This document shows, piece by piece, positions 55,088 to 63,246 of a stretch of DNA of 64,000 bases. The position numbers were made by a program, and so were the translations under genes. Under the pieces are notes generated by a model. That model was not told where the DNA came from and searched no databases. It saw only the letters and a list, made by a program, of their open reading frames with translations. Position 1 is the stretch's first letter. Each line of letters opens with the position of its first letter. Location of the stretch: contig NZ_BMTF01000006.1 of the NCBI RefSeq assembly GCF_014649535.1, positions 169,434 through 233,433 of the forward strand. Reading direction: 5' to 3'. Source of the DNA: Streptomyces gelaticus (GTDB taxonomy: Bacteria; Actinomycetota; Actinomycetes; Streptomycetales; Streptomycetaceae).

Positions 55088-56290
55088 TCAGAGGAACGTA
55101 CGGCCCTCGCCCCGGTACGTCGGCACGGTCGCCGTCACCCGGTCACCCTCGATCAAGTGCAACTCCTCGAAGCGCTCGCACAGTTCACCGGCCTTCGCGT
55201 GCCGGAACCACACCTTGTCGCCGATCAGCAGATCGTCCGCCGGGGAACCGAGCAGCGGGGTCTGCACCTCGCCCGGCCCCTCCTGCGGGTCGTAGCGCAG
55301 TCCCTGAGGCAGATACGGGACGGGCAGCCGGTCCGGGCCCGCGGGGCCGGACGCCGGATAGCCGCCACCGAGGACCGTCACCACCCCCACACCGGGCCGG
55401 CGCACCACGGGCTGGGCGAACAGCGCCGCCGGACGGGCCGTGAACGACGTGTAGTTGTCGAACAGTCTCGGTACGTAGAGCCCCGACCCGGCCGCGATCT
55501 CGGTCACCGCACGCTCGGCCGCCGTGTGCTGCACACTGCCCGTGCCGCCGCCGTTCACGAACTCCAGGTCCGGCGCCACCGCCCGTACCGCGCGCACCAC
55601 CTCGGCCCGGCGGACGGCCAGCTCCCGGCGGGCCGCGGCCTGCATCAGCCGGACCGCCCGGGAGCGCAGCGGTCGGCCCGCGACCGCGTCCCCAACCCCG
55701 GCGACATGACCCTCGTACGCCATCAGGCCCACCAGCCGGAAACCCGGCCGCCGCGCCACCGAGCGTGCCAGCTCCGCCAGTTGGGCGGGGGAGCGCAGCG
55801 GGGAGCGCAGGGCGCCGACCCGGACCCGGCCGCCGAGCAGCCGGAGCGAGGTGTCCAGCTCCAGGCAGACCCGGATCTCCTCACGGCCACCGGCCCGCGC
55901 CGCGTCGATCAGCTCCAGTTGGGCATGGTCGTCGACCAACACCGTCACCGCGGCGGCCGGCTTCGGATCGCCGGCCAGCTCCGCGAGGGCCGCCCGGTCG
56001 GTCGTCGGATAGGCCAGCAGCACGTCGTCGAACCCGGCCCGCGCCAGCCACAGCGACTCCGCCAGCGTGAACGACATGATCCCGGCGAAGCCGGGCCGCG
56101 CGAGCACCCGCTCCAGCAGGGCCCGGCAGCGCACCGACTTGCTCGCCACCCGGACCGGCTTACCGGCCGCGCGGCGGACGAGATCGTCGGCATTGGCGTC
56201 GAAGGCGTCGAGATCGACGATGGCGATCGGGGCGTCCAGATGGGCAGTGGCCCGGTTGTAACGGGTCCGGTCAGCGGCACGGGCAGTCAT
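55088..56290 (-). CDS. Alanine-racemase-fold PLP enzyme, amino acid deaminase/aldolase type
   Basis: 400 aa, fold-type III PLP protein resembling D-threonine aldolase and D-serine deaminase-like enzymes. The PLP lysine is in VRVASKSVRCR, and MAYEGHVAGVGDAV and FVNGGGTGSVQHT are further family features (phosphate-binding region). The C-terminal half is a beta domain (GDKVWFRHAKAGELCERFEEL with a possible metal site). ATG 56290 is the start, without a clear ribosome site. It stands alone on the minus strand; the substrate is unknown. Confidence 0.82.
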   Translation of the reverse strand: MTARAADRTRYNRATAHLDAPIAIVDLDAFDANADDLVRRAAGKPVRVASKSVRCRALLERVLARPGFAGIMSFTLAESLWLARAGFDDVLLAYPTTDRAALAELAGDPKPAAAVTVLVDDHAQLELIDAARAGGREEIRVCLELDTSLRLLGGRVRVGALRSPLRSPAQLAELARSVARRPGFRLVGLMAYEGHVAGVGDAVAGRPLRSRAVRLMQAAARRELAVRRAEVVRAVRAVAPDLEFVNGGGTGSVQHTAAERAVTEIAAGSGLYVPRLFDNYTSFTARPAALFAQPVVRRPGVGVVTVLGGGYPASGPAGPDRLPVPYLPQGLRYDPQEGPGEVQTPLLGSPADDLLIGDKVWFRHAKAGELCERFEELHLIEGDRVTATVPTYRGEGRTFL

Positions 56291-56472
56291 GGCCGCAGCT
56301 TGCCAGACGTCCGTACCGCTGGGTAGGGGGATGATCTGCGCAGATCGTCCGGGGCGGGACGGCTGGCTCCCGCCGGGGGCGTCCCACCCCGTAGAGTGAC
56401 GGGACGCGGCAACCAACGGGCCTGCCTGTGACGTCGATCCGCGCACGGTACGGAATGGGACCAGGGGGGCGG

Positions 56473-57669
56473 ATGAGTACCGAGGCGCAGCGCGCTCCCG
56501 TCCCGCCCCGCCCCACGACCCCGCCACCGGCGCCCCCGGCACAGGACCCGGCGACGCCCTTTGCAGGCGCACCCCTTCCACAACGCCCGGCCACACCACC
56601 GCCCACGGCTCCCGCCCCGCCCGTGGAGACCACGGCCCGGCTCCGGCCCGTGCCCCCGCCCTCCGACGCGCCTGCCGCAGCTCCGACTCCCGCCACTGCG
56701 CCCCCCATCGCCCCGCCGCGCCCCGAGCAGCCACCCGCTGCCACCCGTCGGCGTCCCGTCGGCGCCGTGGATCTCACCCCGCGCCCCGGAGCGACCCCGC
56801 CCCCGGCCGGACGGGCCCACGTCCCGCACCCCTACCAGCTGTCGCAGCCGTACCGCGGGCCCCGCCCCGAGACGCCCGCCGAGACCACGACCCGGCTGCG
56901 CCCGATCCGTACCCGTCACCCCGCCAGGACCGCGGCCGCCGCGGCCTGCGTCGTGCTCGGGCTCGGACTGATCGGCGGCGCGGCCACCGGCGCCTGGCTC
57001 ACCAGCGACTCCTCGGCCGACGCCGCCGCTCACAGCGCCTACACCGTGGGCCGCTCCGCCTGGCACAGCGTCCCCGTGGACACCCTCTTCCCGCGCACGC
57101 TGACCGGTGACGGAGCGGGCCCCGGCGGCGCCGACCGGATCTGGACACGGATCGCCGTGGCCCCGGACGGCGGCTGCCGGGCGGCCCTGGACCCGCTGCT
57201 GGCCAGGGCACTCGGCCCGGTCGGCTGCGAGCGCCTGCTCCGCGCCACCTACACCGACGCCACCCGCAGCAGCGTCACCACGGTCGGGGTGATCTTCACC
57301 GAGGGCGACGCGGCGGCGATGAAGGCGCTGAGCGCCCGCTTCGCCGACCAGCTCCTCGGCGGGCGCACCGATCTGATGCCCCGCACCTATCCCGTCAAGG
57401 GCACGGCCGCCGCCGGATTCGGCGACCGGCAGCGCGCCAGCTGGACGGTCCACGTACTGACCGAGGTGCCCGTCGTCGTGTTCGCCGTGTCCGGCTTCGC
57501 CGACGGGCGCGCCGTCACCGACCCGCAGCCCGCCGACAAGGCCATGGCCGCGAACGCCACGACGGCCGCCGCCCAGGCCGGGCTCGGCCACGAGGCCGAG
57601 GGCATCGCCGACCGGATCGAGCGCGGCCTGCGCCGGACCGTCACCGACCTCACGGAGAAGCCGGAATGA
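56473..57669 (+). CDS. Proline-rich single-span membrane protein preceding a mycosin
   Basis: 398 aa. The first 155 residues are Pro/Ala-rich and disordered, one membrane helix lies near 160-185 (ACVVLGLGLIGGAATGAWL), and the exported C-terminal 200 residues form a compact domain with two Cys (CRAALDPLLARALGPVGC) that could pair. ATG 56473 follows AGGGGGG; in-frame alternatives at 56428 and 56455 exist. Its stop overlaps the protease start by 4 bases, so the two are translated together and probably function together. I do not recognise the exported domain. Confidence 0.75.
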   Translation: MSTEAQRAPVPPRPTTPPPAPPAQDPATPFAGAPLPQRPATPPPTAPAPPVETTARLRPVPPPSDAPAAAPTPATAPPIAPPRPEQPPAATRRRPVGAVDLTPRPGATPPPAGRAHVPHPYQLSQPYRGPRPETPAETTTRLRPIRTRHPARTAAAAACVVLGLGLIGGAATGAWLTSDSSADAAAHSAYTVGRSAWHSVPVDTLFPRTLTGDGAGPGGADRIWTRIAVAPDGGCRAALDPLLARALGPVGCERLLRATYTDATRSSVTTVGVIFTEGDAAAMKALSARFADQLLGGRTDLMPRTYPVKGTAAAGFGDRQRASWTVHVLTEVPVVVFAVSGFADGRAVTDPQPADKAMAANATTAAAQAGLGHEAEGIADRIERGLRRTVTDLTEKPE

Positions 57670-58853
57670 GCCGCCGCCACCGCGCCCTGGGCGCGGTCTG
57701 CGCCGCCACCGCGTTCGCGCTCCTGCCCGCGCTGCCCGCCAGGGCCGATGCCATCCGGGACCAGCAGTGGGGCCTCCAGGCGCTCCACACCGACAAGGCG
57801 TGGCAGACCACGAAGGGCCGCGGGATCACCGTCGCCGTCGTCGACACCGGAGTCGACGGCAGCCTCCCCGACCTGGCCGGCCAGGTGCTCCCCGGCAAGG
57901 ACATGATCGGTTTCGGCGCCCGCCGCGGCGACCGCTCCTGGGCCCGGCACGGCACCGCCATGGCGGGCATCATCGCCGGCCACGGCCATGGAGCGGGGCG
58001 CGACGACGGAGTGCTCGGCATCGCGCCCGAGGCGAAGATCCTCCCGGTCCGGGTCATCCTCGAAGCCTCCGACCCGGCCCGCGCCAAGGCCCGCGCGTCA
58101 CGCGGCACGGCCCTCGCCGACGGCATCCGCTGGGCCGCCGACCACGGCGCCGACGTCATCAACCTCTCCCTCGGCGACGACAGCAAGTCCGCACACCCCG
58201 AGCCGGGCGAGGATGCCGCCATCCAGTACGCGCTGAAGAAGGGCGCCGTGGTCGTCGCCTCCGCCGGCAACGGGGGCGAGAAGGGCGACCACATTTCGTA
58301 CCCCGCCGCCTACCCCGGCGTGATCGCGGTCACCGCCGTCGACCGGTACGGCACCCACGCGGCGTTCTCGACCCGCCGCTGGTACGCCACCGTCAGCGCC
58401 CCCGGGGTCGACATCGTCGTCGCCGCACCCGACCACCAGTACTACGTGGAGTGGGGCACCTCCGCCGCCTCCGCGTTCGTCTCGGGCGCGGTCGCGCTGG
58501 TCCGCGCCGCGCACCCGGGACTGACCCCCGTCCAGATCAAGCAACTCCTCACGGAGACCGCTCGCAGCGCCCCGGCGTCCGGCCGCGACGATGCCCGGGG
58601 GTACGGAATCGTCGACCCCGCCGCGGCGATCGAGGCCGGAGCCGCGCCGAGCCGAGCCGGTCTGAGCGCCGAATCCGCCGAGACCGGCTACCGGAAGCGG
58701 TACTTCGGCACCGGCCCGGCTCCCGAGCGCCACGAAAGCAGCCCCGCGGGCTGGCTCGCCGTCGGCGCGGGCGGCCTCGGAGCGGTGCTGCTGGCCCTGG
58801 CCGTGGTGCTCTGGCGCGACAGGGGCCGAGGCCCGGCCGCCGTACGGGGCTGA
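57666..58853 (+). CDS. Mycosin-type subtilisin protease, membrane-anchored
   Basis: 395 aa. Signal peptide at 1-28 (AFALLPALPARADA), subtilase domain with catalytic Asp60 (VAVVDTGVD), His95 (ARHGTAMAG) and Ser266 (WGTSAASAFVSG), and a C-terminal membrane helix (about 355-380) with a short basic tail. This layout is that of mycosins (MycP), the proteases of type VII secretion loci. No EccB/C/D/E or WXG100 genes are nearby in the window, so it is an orphan. It is coupled to the preceding gene. Confidence 0.88.
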   Translation: MSRRHRALGAVCAATAFALLPALPARADAIRDQQWGLQALHTDKAWQTTKGRGITVAVVDTGVDGSLPDLAGQVLPGKDMIGFGARRGDRSWARHGTAMAGIIAGHGHGAGRDDGVLGIAPEAKILPVRVILEASDPARAKARASRGTALADGIRWAADHGADVINLSLGDDSKSAHPEPGEDAAIQYALKKGAVVVASAGNGGEKGDHISYPAAYPGVIAVTAVDRYGTHAAFSTRRWYATVSAPGVDIVVAAPDHQYYVEWGTSAASAFVSGAVALVRAAHPGLTPVQIKQLLTETARSAPASGRDDARGYGIVDPAAAIEAGAAPSRAGLSAESAETGYRKRYFGTGPAPERHESSPAGWLAVGAGGLGAVLLALAVVLWRDRGRGPAAVRG

Positions 58854-58951
58854 ACGGGCCCGGACCGCGCCGGCCTGACGAGGCCCGGACCACCTCTCCG
58901 CACTCCCGGCGCCCCGCGTCCGCGCCGCGCGGTGGTGCCCGCCGCGCCCGC

Positions 58952-59116
58952 TCACCGTGCGGTGCCGAGCACTCCCACCGCGACCTTCGCCACCGCCTCG
59001 ACCAGCGCGGTCCCCGACACTCCTCGTCGCTCCTCGTCGCCGGGGCCGACGATACGGACCCGGTCGCGGGGCCGGCCCGATGCCGACCTGTCGGCGGGGC
59101 GGGAAAGCCCAGGCAC
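58952..59116 (-). CDS. Possible 54-aa ORF, coding status uncertain
   Basis: From GTG 59116 to a stop at 58952-58954. The product is basic and polar in the first half (VPGLSRPADRSASGRPRDR) and hydrophobic in the second (VEAVAKVAVGVLGTAR). A shorter start at 59020 lies behind GAGGAGCGACGA. Codon third positions are about 80% G or C, lower than neighbours. It overlaps the SseB-gene promoter. It could be a small amphipathic peptide or chance. Confidence 0.25.
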   Translation of the reverse strand: MPGLSRPADRSASGRPRDRVRIVGPGDEERRGVSGTALVEAVAKVAVGVLGTAR

Positions 59117-59128
59117 TACGCTCGCCCT
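59117..59128 (+). promoter_or_regulatory. Leaderless promoter of the SseB-family gene
   Basis: TACGCT at 59117-59122, 6 bases, then the GTG at 59129. No ribosome site. The same hexamer and spacing precede trmI. Confidence 0.65.
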
Positions 59129-59905
59129 GTGGCGCAGAAGAACATTCCGGACCCCGGATACTCCGACGACGACGGCACGGCCGACCCGGCACTGACCGAG
59201 GCGCTGGCCGCCTGGGCCGAGGACCGCGAGGCCGTCGGCCCGGTACTCGAAGCCCTCAAGGGCACCAGGCTCCTGGTCCCGGTCGTCGCCGTGCTCGGGG
59301 AGGTGGAGGAGGACGACGGGGCGAGCCGCGAAGCGTCCGGCAAGGGCGGCGGTGGGAGACGGGGGAGCGGACTGCGTCGCGAGAAGACCAGCGACATGGC
59401 GGTTCCCACCCTCCAGGCAGGGGACCGCCGAGCCCTGCCCGCCTTCACCTCGACCGAATCACTGGCCCGCTGGGACCCGCAGGCCCGCCCCGTCGCCGTA
59501 CCCCTGCACCAGGCGCTGCAGGCCGCCGCGCACGAGAAGGCGGACACGGTCGTCCTCGATCTCGCAGGGCCGGTCGCCTTCGAGCTGACCGGCCCCGCAC
59601 TGCTCGCCCTCGCCGAGGGCCGCACCAGCGCCGACCCGCTGGACGACCCGGCCGTCACCTCGGCGGTGCGGAACGCGGTCGCCGCCGAGCCGGCCGTGCT
59701 CCGGGCCCACCTCGGCCCCGGCCGGGCCGACGGCACCCTCGCCCTCGTCCTCGCCCCCGGCGCGGACCCCGCCGAAGCGGCCCGCCGGGTCGCGGAACTG
59801 CTGGCGGCCGACGAGGTCCTGCGCGCCCGCCTGGTGCGCGGACTGGACCTGGCGCTGCTGCCGGCCGACGCCGCCGCGCCGGGCGAGCCCCTGTTCACCC
59901 GCTGA
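59129..59905 (+). CDS. SseB-family protein
   Basis: 258 aa. The N-terminal SseB domain (about 20-135) has LAAWAEDREAVGPVLEALKGTRLLVPVVAVLGE and MAVPTLQAGDRRALPAFTSTESLARW; a second alpha/beta part follows (about 150-255). GTG 59129 is set by the leaderless promoter. The function of SseB-like proteins in actinobacteria is unknown. It ends at a hairpin shared with the DUF1844 gene. Confidence 0.82.
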   Translation: MAQKNIPDPGYSDDDGTADPALTEALAAWAEDREAVGPVLEALKGTRLLVPVVAVLGEVEEDDGASREASGKGGGGRRGSGLRREKTSDMAVPTLQAGDRRALPAFTSTESLARWDPQARPVAVPLHQALQAAAHEKADTVVLDLAGPVAFELTGPALLALAEGRTSADPLDDPAVTSAVRNAVAAEPAVLRAHLGPGRADGTLALVLAPGADPAEAARRVAELLAADEVLRARLVRGLDLALLPADAAAPGEPLFTR

Positions 59906-59920
59906 GCGCGGTACTACGCG

Positions 59921-59955
59921 GTGAGCCCCCTGCCCGGACCGGGCAGGGGGCTCAC
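59921..59955. terminator. Bidirectional terminator
   Basis: Perfect 15-bp stem GTGAGCCCCCTGCCC / GGGCAGGGGGCTCAC with a 5-base loop between the converging SseB-family and DUF1844 genes. Confidence 0.8.
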
Positions 59956-59975
59956 TCGTGGGGACGGGGAGGCGC

Positions 59976-60338
59976 TCAGCCGAAGACCGGGCCGGTGTAC
60001 TTCTCGCCGGGGCCCTGACCGGGCTCGTCCGGCACCAGCGAGGCCTCGCGGAAGGCGAGCTGCAGCGACTTCAGGCCGTCCCGCAGCGGGGCCGCGTGGA
60101 AGGAGCTGATCTCGGTGGCGCTGGCGTCCAGCAGGCCGGCCAGTGCATGGACCAGCTTGCGGGCCTCGTCGAGGTCCTTGTGGTCGTCGCCGTCCTCGGT
60201 CAGCCCGAGCTTCACGGCGGCGGCGCTCATCAGATTGACCGCGACCGTCACGATCACCTCGACCGCGGGCACCTCCGCGATGTCGCGGGCCATGTCGTCG
60301 AAGCCGGGGGAATCACTGGTGGGGGTCGCGTCACTCAT
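59976..60338 (-). CDS. DUF1844 protein
   Basis: 120 aa, cytoplasmic, mostly helical. The family core is PAVEVIVTVAVNLMSAAAVKLGL followed by DLDEARKLVHALAGLLDA. The C-terminus is Gly/Pro-rich. ATG 60338 has no ribosome site but a TATCGT 7 bases upstream, so it looks leaderless. Function unknown; the gene commonly sits divergent to infC in streptomycetes as I recall. Confidence 0.83.
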   Translation of the reverse strand: MSDATPTSDSPGFDDMARDIAEVPAVEVIVTVAVNLMSAAAVKLGLTEDGDDHKDLDEARKLVHALAGLLDASATEISSFHAAPLRDGLKSLQLAFREASLVPDEPGQGPGEKYTGPVFG

Positions 60339-60351
60339 GCGCCATACGATA
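60339..60351 (-). promoter_or_regulatory. Leaderless -10 element of the DUF1844 gene
   Basis: Minus-strand TATCGT (60351-60346), then 7 bases, then the ATG at 60338. Confidence 0.5.
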
Positions 60352-60436
60352 GGCCCACGCCGGAGCCTTCCCGCGCGCGGGAACGGTCACGGACGGCGAG
60401 GAGACAGCGGGTTAGCGCACGCCCGGGGGAGCTGCT

Positions 60437-60736
60437 AGCCTTGTGTAACGACCGGCTGGGCAGCTATGTGCCTGGCCCACAAGTGGAGGCTCCGATCTCC
60501 CACCTGGCCGTCCTTCAGGGCGGCGGGTCATCCGGTCAGGCGGTGACCATCGTTCCGTACGGACGATGGGACCGCCCGATGCGCCCCGCGGTTGACCGCG
60601 GTGGTTCCGGTTGTTCCAGGAGCCCCGCCTGTGTCCCGTCCGGGGCATTTTTCTTGCGCTGGTGCGGTTGGTCTCACGAAACAGACGTTACGTGGCTGTC
60701 CGCCAGGCGGCCGCGTGGTGCTACCGAGGAGGATCC
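60437..60736 (+). ncRNA. Structured leader of infC-rpmI-rplT with attenuator
   Basis: About 290 bases between a TAGCCT -10 (60437-60442) and the infC start. It has a near-perfect hairpin at 60547-60569, a CCGCGG hairpin at about 60586-60602, and GCCCCG / CGGGGC (60622-60627, 60641-60646) followed by ATTTTTC, a terminator shape. No open frame is convincing. Likely feedback control by L20 or a similar mechanism. Confidence 0.6.
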
Positions 60737-61378
60737 ATCAGCGCCGAGCCCCGCATCAACGACCGGATTCGCGTTCCCGAGGTGCGACTTGTCGGTCCCA
60801 GCGGCGAGCAGGTCGGGATTGTTCCGCTTGCCAAGGCCCTGGAACTCGCACAGGAGTACGACCTCGACCTGGTCGAGGTGGCGGCGACCGCCCGTCCGCC
60901 CGTGTGCAAGCTCATGGACTACGGGAAGTTCAAGTACGAGTCGGCCATGAAGGCCCGTGAGGCGCGCAAGAACCAGGCGCACACGGTCATCAAGGAGATG
61001 AAGCTCCGGCCGAAGATCGACCCGCACGACTATGACACCAAGAAGGGTCATGTCGTCCGGTTCCTCAAGCAGGGCGACAAGGTCAAGATCACGATCATGT
61101 TCCGTGGTCGTGAGCAGTCCCGCCCTGAGCTGGGCTTCCGACTGCTCCAGCGTCTGGCTTCGGACGTGGAGGAACTCGGCTTCATCGAGTCCAACCCGAA
61201 GCAGGACGGCCGGAACATGATCATGGTTCTGGGCCCGCACAAGAAGAAGACCGAAGCCATGGCCGAGGCCCGCGAGGCCCAGGCCGCCCGCAAGGCGGGG
61301 CGTCAGGGTTCCACCCCCGACGCCGAGGCTGCGCAGGCCCAGCCCGAGGCTCCGGCCGAGACACCTTCCGAGGCGTGA
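60737..61378 (+). CDS. infC: Translation initiation factor IF-3
   Basis: 213 aa. N-domain [20 protein letters not shown], linker, and C-domain [20 protein letters not shown] and [13 protein letters not shown], both diagnostic of IF-3. The C-terminal tail is an Ala/Glu/Pro-rich extension typical of actinobacteria. The start is taken as ATC 60737, 4 bases after AGGAGG. A GTG at 60692 is in frame but has no ribosome site. Rare start codons in infC let IF-3 limit its own translation, as in E. coli (AUU). Confidence 0.93.
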   Translation: MSAEPRINDRIRVPEVRLVGPSGEQVGIVPLAKALELAQEYDLDLVEVAATARPPVCKLMDYGKFKYESAMKAREARKNQAHTVIKEMKLRPKIDPHDYDTKKGHVVRFLKQGDKVKITIMFRGREQSRPELGFRLLQRLASDVEELGFIESNPKQDGRNMIMVLGPHKKKTEAMAEAREAQAARKAGRQGSTPDAEAAQAQPEAPAETPSEA

Positions 61379-61498
61379 CCTCAAGGGGCCGCCATCCAGG
61401 CGGCCCCGGGTCCCCCCGGAAATCCACCAAGATCTGACGCCCCTGCTGCCCGGTGCCCGCACCGCGAGGGGCGCCACTGACGAGGAGAGAACGGCGCG

Positions 61499-61693
61499 AT
61501 GCCGAAGAACAAGACGCACAGCGGTGCCAGCAAGCGCTTCAAGGTCACCGGCTCCGGCAAGGTGCTCCGTGAGCGCGCAGGCAAGCGCCACCTTCTTGAG
61601 CACAAGTCGTCCAAGAAGACCCGCTCGCTGACCGGCACGGTCGTAGTGGCTCCGTCCGACGCCAAGAAGATCAAGAAGCTTCTCGGCAAGTGA
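61499..61693 (+). CDS. rpmI: 50S ribosomal protein bL35
   Basis: 64 aa, very basic, [20 protein letters not shown], the standard L35 start. ATG 61499 follows GAGGAGAG. It lies between infC and rplT, the conserved order. Confidence 0.97.
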   Translation: MPKNKTHSGASKRFKVTGSGKVLRERAGKRHLLEHKSSKKTRSLTGTVVVAPSDAKKIKKLLGK

Positions 61694-61800
61694 GTCCGCG
61701 GCCCGCGGTGAACCCGTGGGCGGCGCACTCGACAGACCGGGACCAATTCGTTTCCGGGCCGTGTGAGTCCAACCACGGCCCCGCTACAAGGAGTTAAAAA

Positions 61801-62184
61801 GTGGCACGCGTCAAGCGGGCAGTAAACGCTCACAAGAAGCGCCGGGCAATCCTCGAGCAGGCCAGCGGTTACCGGGGTCAGCGCTCCCGCCTGTACCGCA
61901 AGGCGAAGGAGCAGGTCACCCACTCCCTCGTCTACAACTACAACGACCGCAAGAAGCGCAAGGGCGACTTCCGTCAGCTGTGGATCCAGCGCATCAACGC
62001 CGCTGCCCGTCAGAACGGCATGACGTACAACCGCCTCATCCAGGGTCTGAAGGCCGCCAACATCGAGGTGGACCGCAAGATGCTGGCCGAGCTCGCGGTC
62101 AACGACAGCAACGCGTTCGCCGCCCTCGTCGAGGTTGCCCAGAAGGCCCTCCCGAGCGACGTCAACGCCCCGAAGGCCGCCTGA
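61801..62184 (+). CDS. rplT: 50S ribosomal protein bL20
   Basis: 127 aa, basic. [20 protein letters not shown] and [17 protein letters not shown] are the L20 signature. GTG 61801 follows AAGGAG with 7 bases between. L20 binds 23S rRNA early in assembly and in many bacteria also represses its own operon through the leader. Confidence 0.97.
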   Translation: MARVKRAVNAHKKRRAILEQASGYRGQRSRLYRKAKEQVTHSLVYNYNDRKKRKGDFRQLWIQRINAAARQNGMTYNRLIQGLKAANIEVDRKMLAELAVNDSNAFAALVEVAQKALPSDVNAPKAA

Positions 62185-62211
62185 TCCAGGTCGCACTTCC
62201 TGTCTTCTGAG

Positions 62212-62246
62212 CCGGACCCGCAGGCGCTCGCCGTCTGCGGGTCCGG
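62212..62246 (+). terminator. Terminator after rplT
   Basis: 12-bp stem CCGGACCCGCAG / CTGCGGGTCCGG with an 11-base loop, 27 bases after the rplT stop. Confidence 0.75.
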
Positions 62247-62312
62247 TGCGTTGCACGACACATTTCCGCAACTCCGTCACCTCCGTACGCGCAGAGAGGC
62301 TCGCCGCCGACC

Positions 62313-63143
62313 ATGGGCACCCCCGAACTGATCTCCCCGCGATCACCGCGCGTCGCCGCCGCCCGGCGGCTGGCCAAGCGCAACTTCCGCGGCAAGGAGC
62401 GCAGGTTCATCGCCGAGGGGCCGCAGGCCGTGCGCGAGGCCGCCGAGCACCGCGGCAGCGACGGCGGGCCGACACTGATCGAGCTGTTCGCCACTGTCGA
62501 GGCGGCCGAGCGGTACGCCGACATCGTCGCCGCCGCCCACGCGGCCGGCGCCCGGGTGCACCTCGCCGACAGCGATGTGCTCGCCGATGTGTCGCAGACC
62601 GTCACCCCGCAAGGCCTGATCGGCGTCTGCCGCTTCCTCGACTCGCCGTTCGACGCGATCCTCGCCGCCAAGCCGAAACTCGTCGCCGTCCTCGCCCACG
62701 TACGCGACCCCGGGAACGCCGGTACGGTGCTGCGCTGCGCCGACGCCGCGGGGGCCGACGCCGTCGTGCTCACCGATGCCTCGGTGGACCTCTACAACCC
62801 GAAGTCCGTGCGGGCCTCGGTCGGTTCGCTCTTCCATCTGCCGGTGGCCGTCGGCGTTCCGGTCGAGCAGGCCGTGCAGGGTCTGCGGGCGGTGGGCGTA
62901 CGGATTCTCGCCGCCGACGGCGCGGGCGACGACGACCTCGACGACGAGCTCGACGCGGGCACCATGGGCGGTCCGACCGCCTGGGTCTTCGGCAACGAGG
63001 CCTGGGGCCTGCCGGAGGAGACCCGGGCGCTGGCCGACGCCGTCGTACGAGTGCCCATCCACGGCAAGGCGGAGAGCCTCAACCTCGCGACGGCCGCGGC
63101 GGTCTGTCTGTACGCCTCCGCGAGGGCCCAGCGCCCGAGGTGA
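62313..63143 (+). CDS. TrmH/SpoU-family rRNA methyltransferase
   Basis: 276 aa. N-terminal substrate-binding domain (about 1-105, RNFRGKERRFIAEGPQAVREA) and SPOUT knot domain with AHVRDPGNAGTVLRCADAAG (motif 1), WVFGNEAWGLPEE (motif 2) and VPIHGKAESLNLATAAAVCLYA (motif 3, binds S-adenosylmethionine). It probably 2'-O-methylates rRNA. ATG 62313 has a weak GAGAGG. It follows rplT after 128 bases and precedes a sensor kinase gene. Confidence 0.92.
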   Translation: MGTPELISPRSPRVAAARRLAKRNFRGKERRFIAEGPQAVREAAEHRGSDGGPTLIELFATVEAAERYADIVAAAHAAGARVHLADSDVLADVSQTVTPQGLIGVCRFLDSPFDAILAAKPKLVAVLAHVRDPGNAGTVLRCADAAGADAVVLTDASVDLYNPKSVRASVGSLFHLPVAVGVPVEQAVQGLRAVGVRILAADGAGDDDLDDELDAGTMGGPTAWVFGNEAWGLPEETRALADAVVRVPIHGKAESLNLATAAAVCLYASARAQRPR

Positions 63144-63191
63144 TCGCGCCTCCGCGCCACCGCAGGGTGTCGCTCCGTCACCGACGACTAG

Positions 63192-63197
63192 TAGGGT
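63192..63197 (+). promoter_or_regulatory. -10 element of the sensor kinase gene
   Basis: TAGGGT about 50 bases before the ATG at 63247. Confidence 0.45.
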
Positions 63198-63246
63198 GGC
63201 GAACTCGGGGGCCCACTGCACCGGTTCGAGAGGTGGGGTACGGGAT

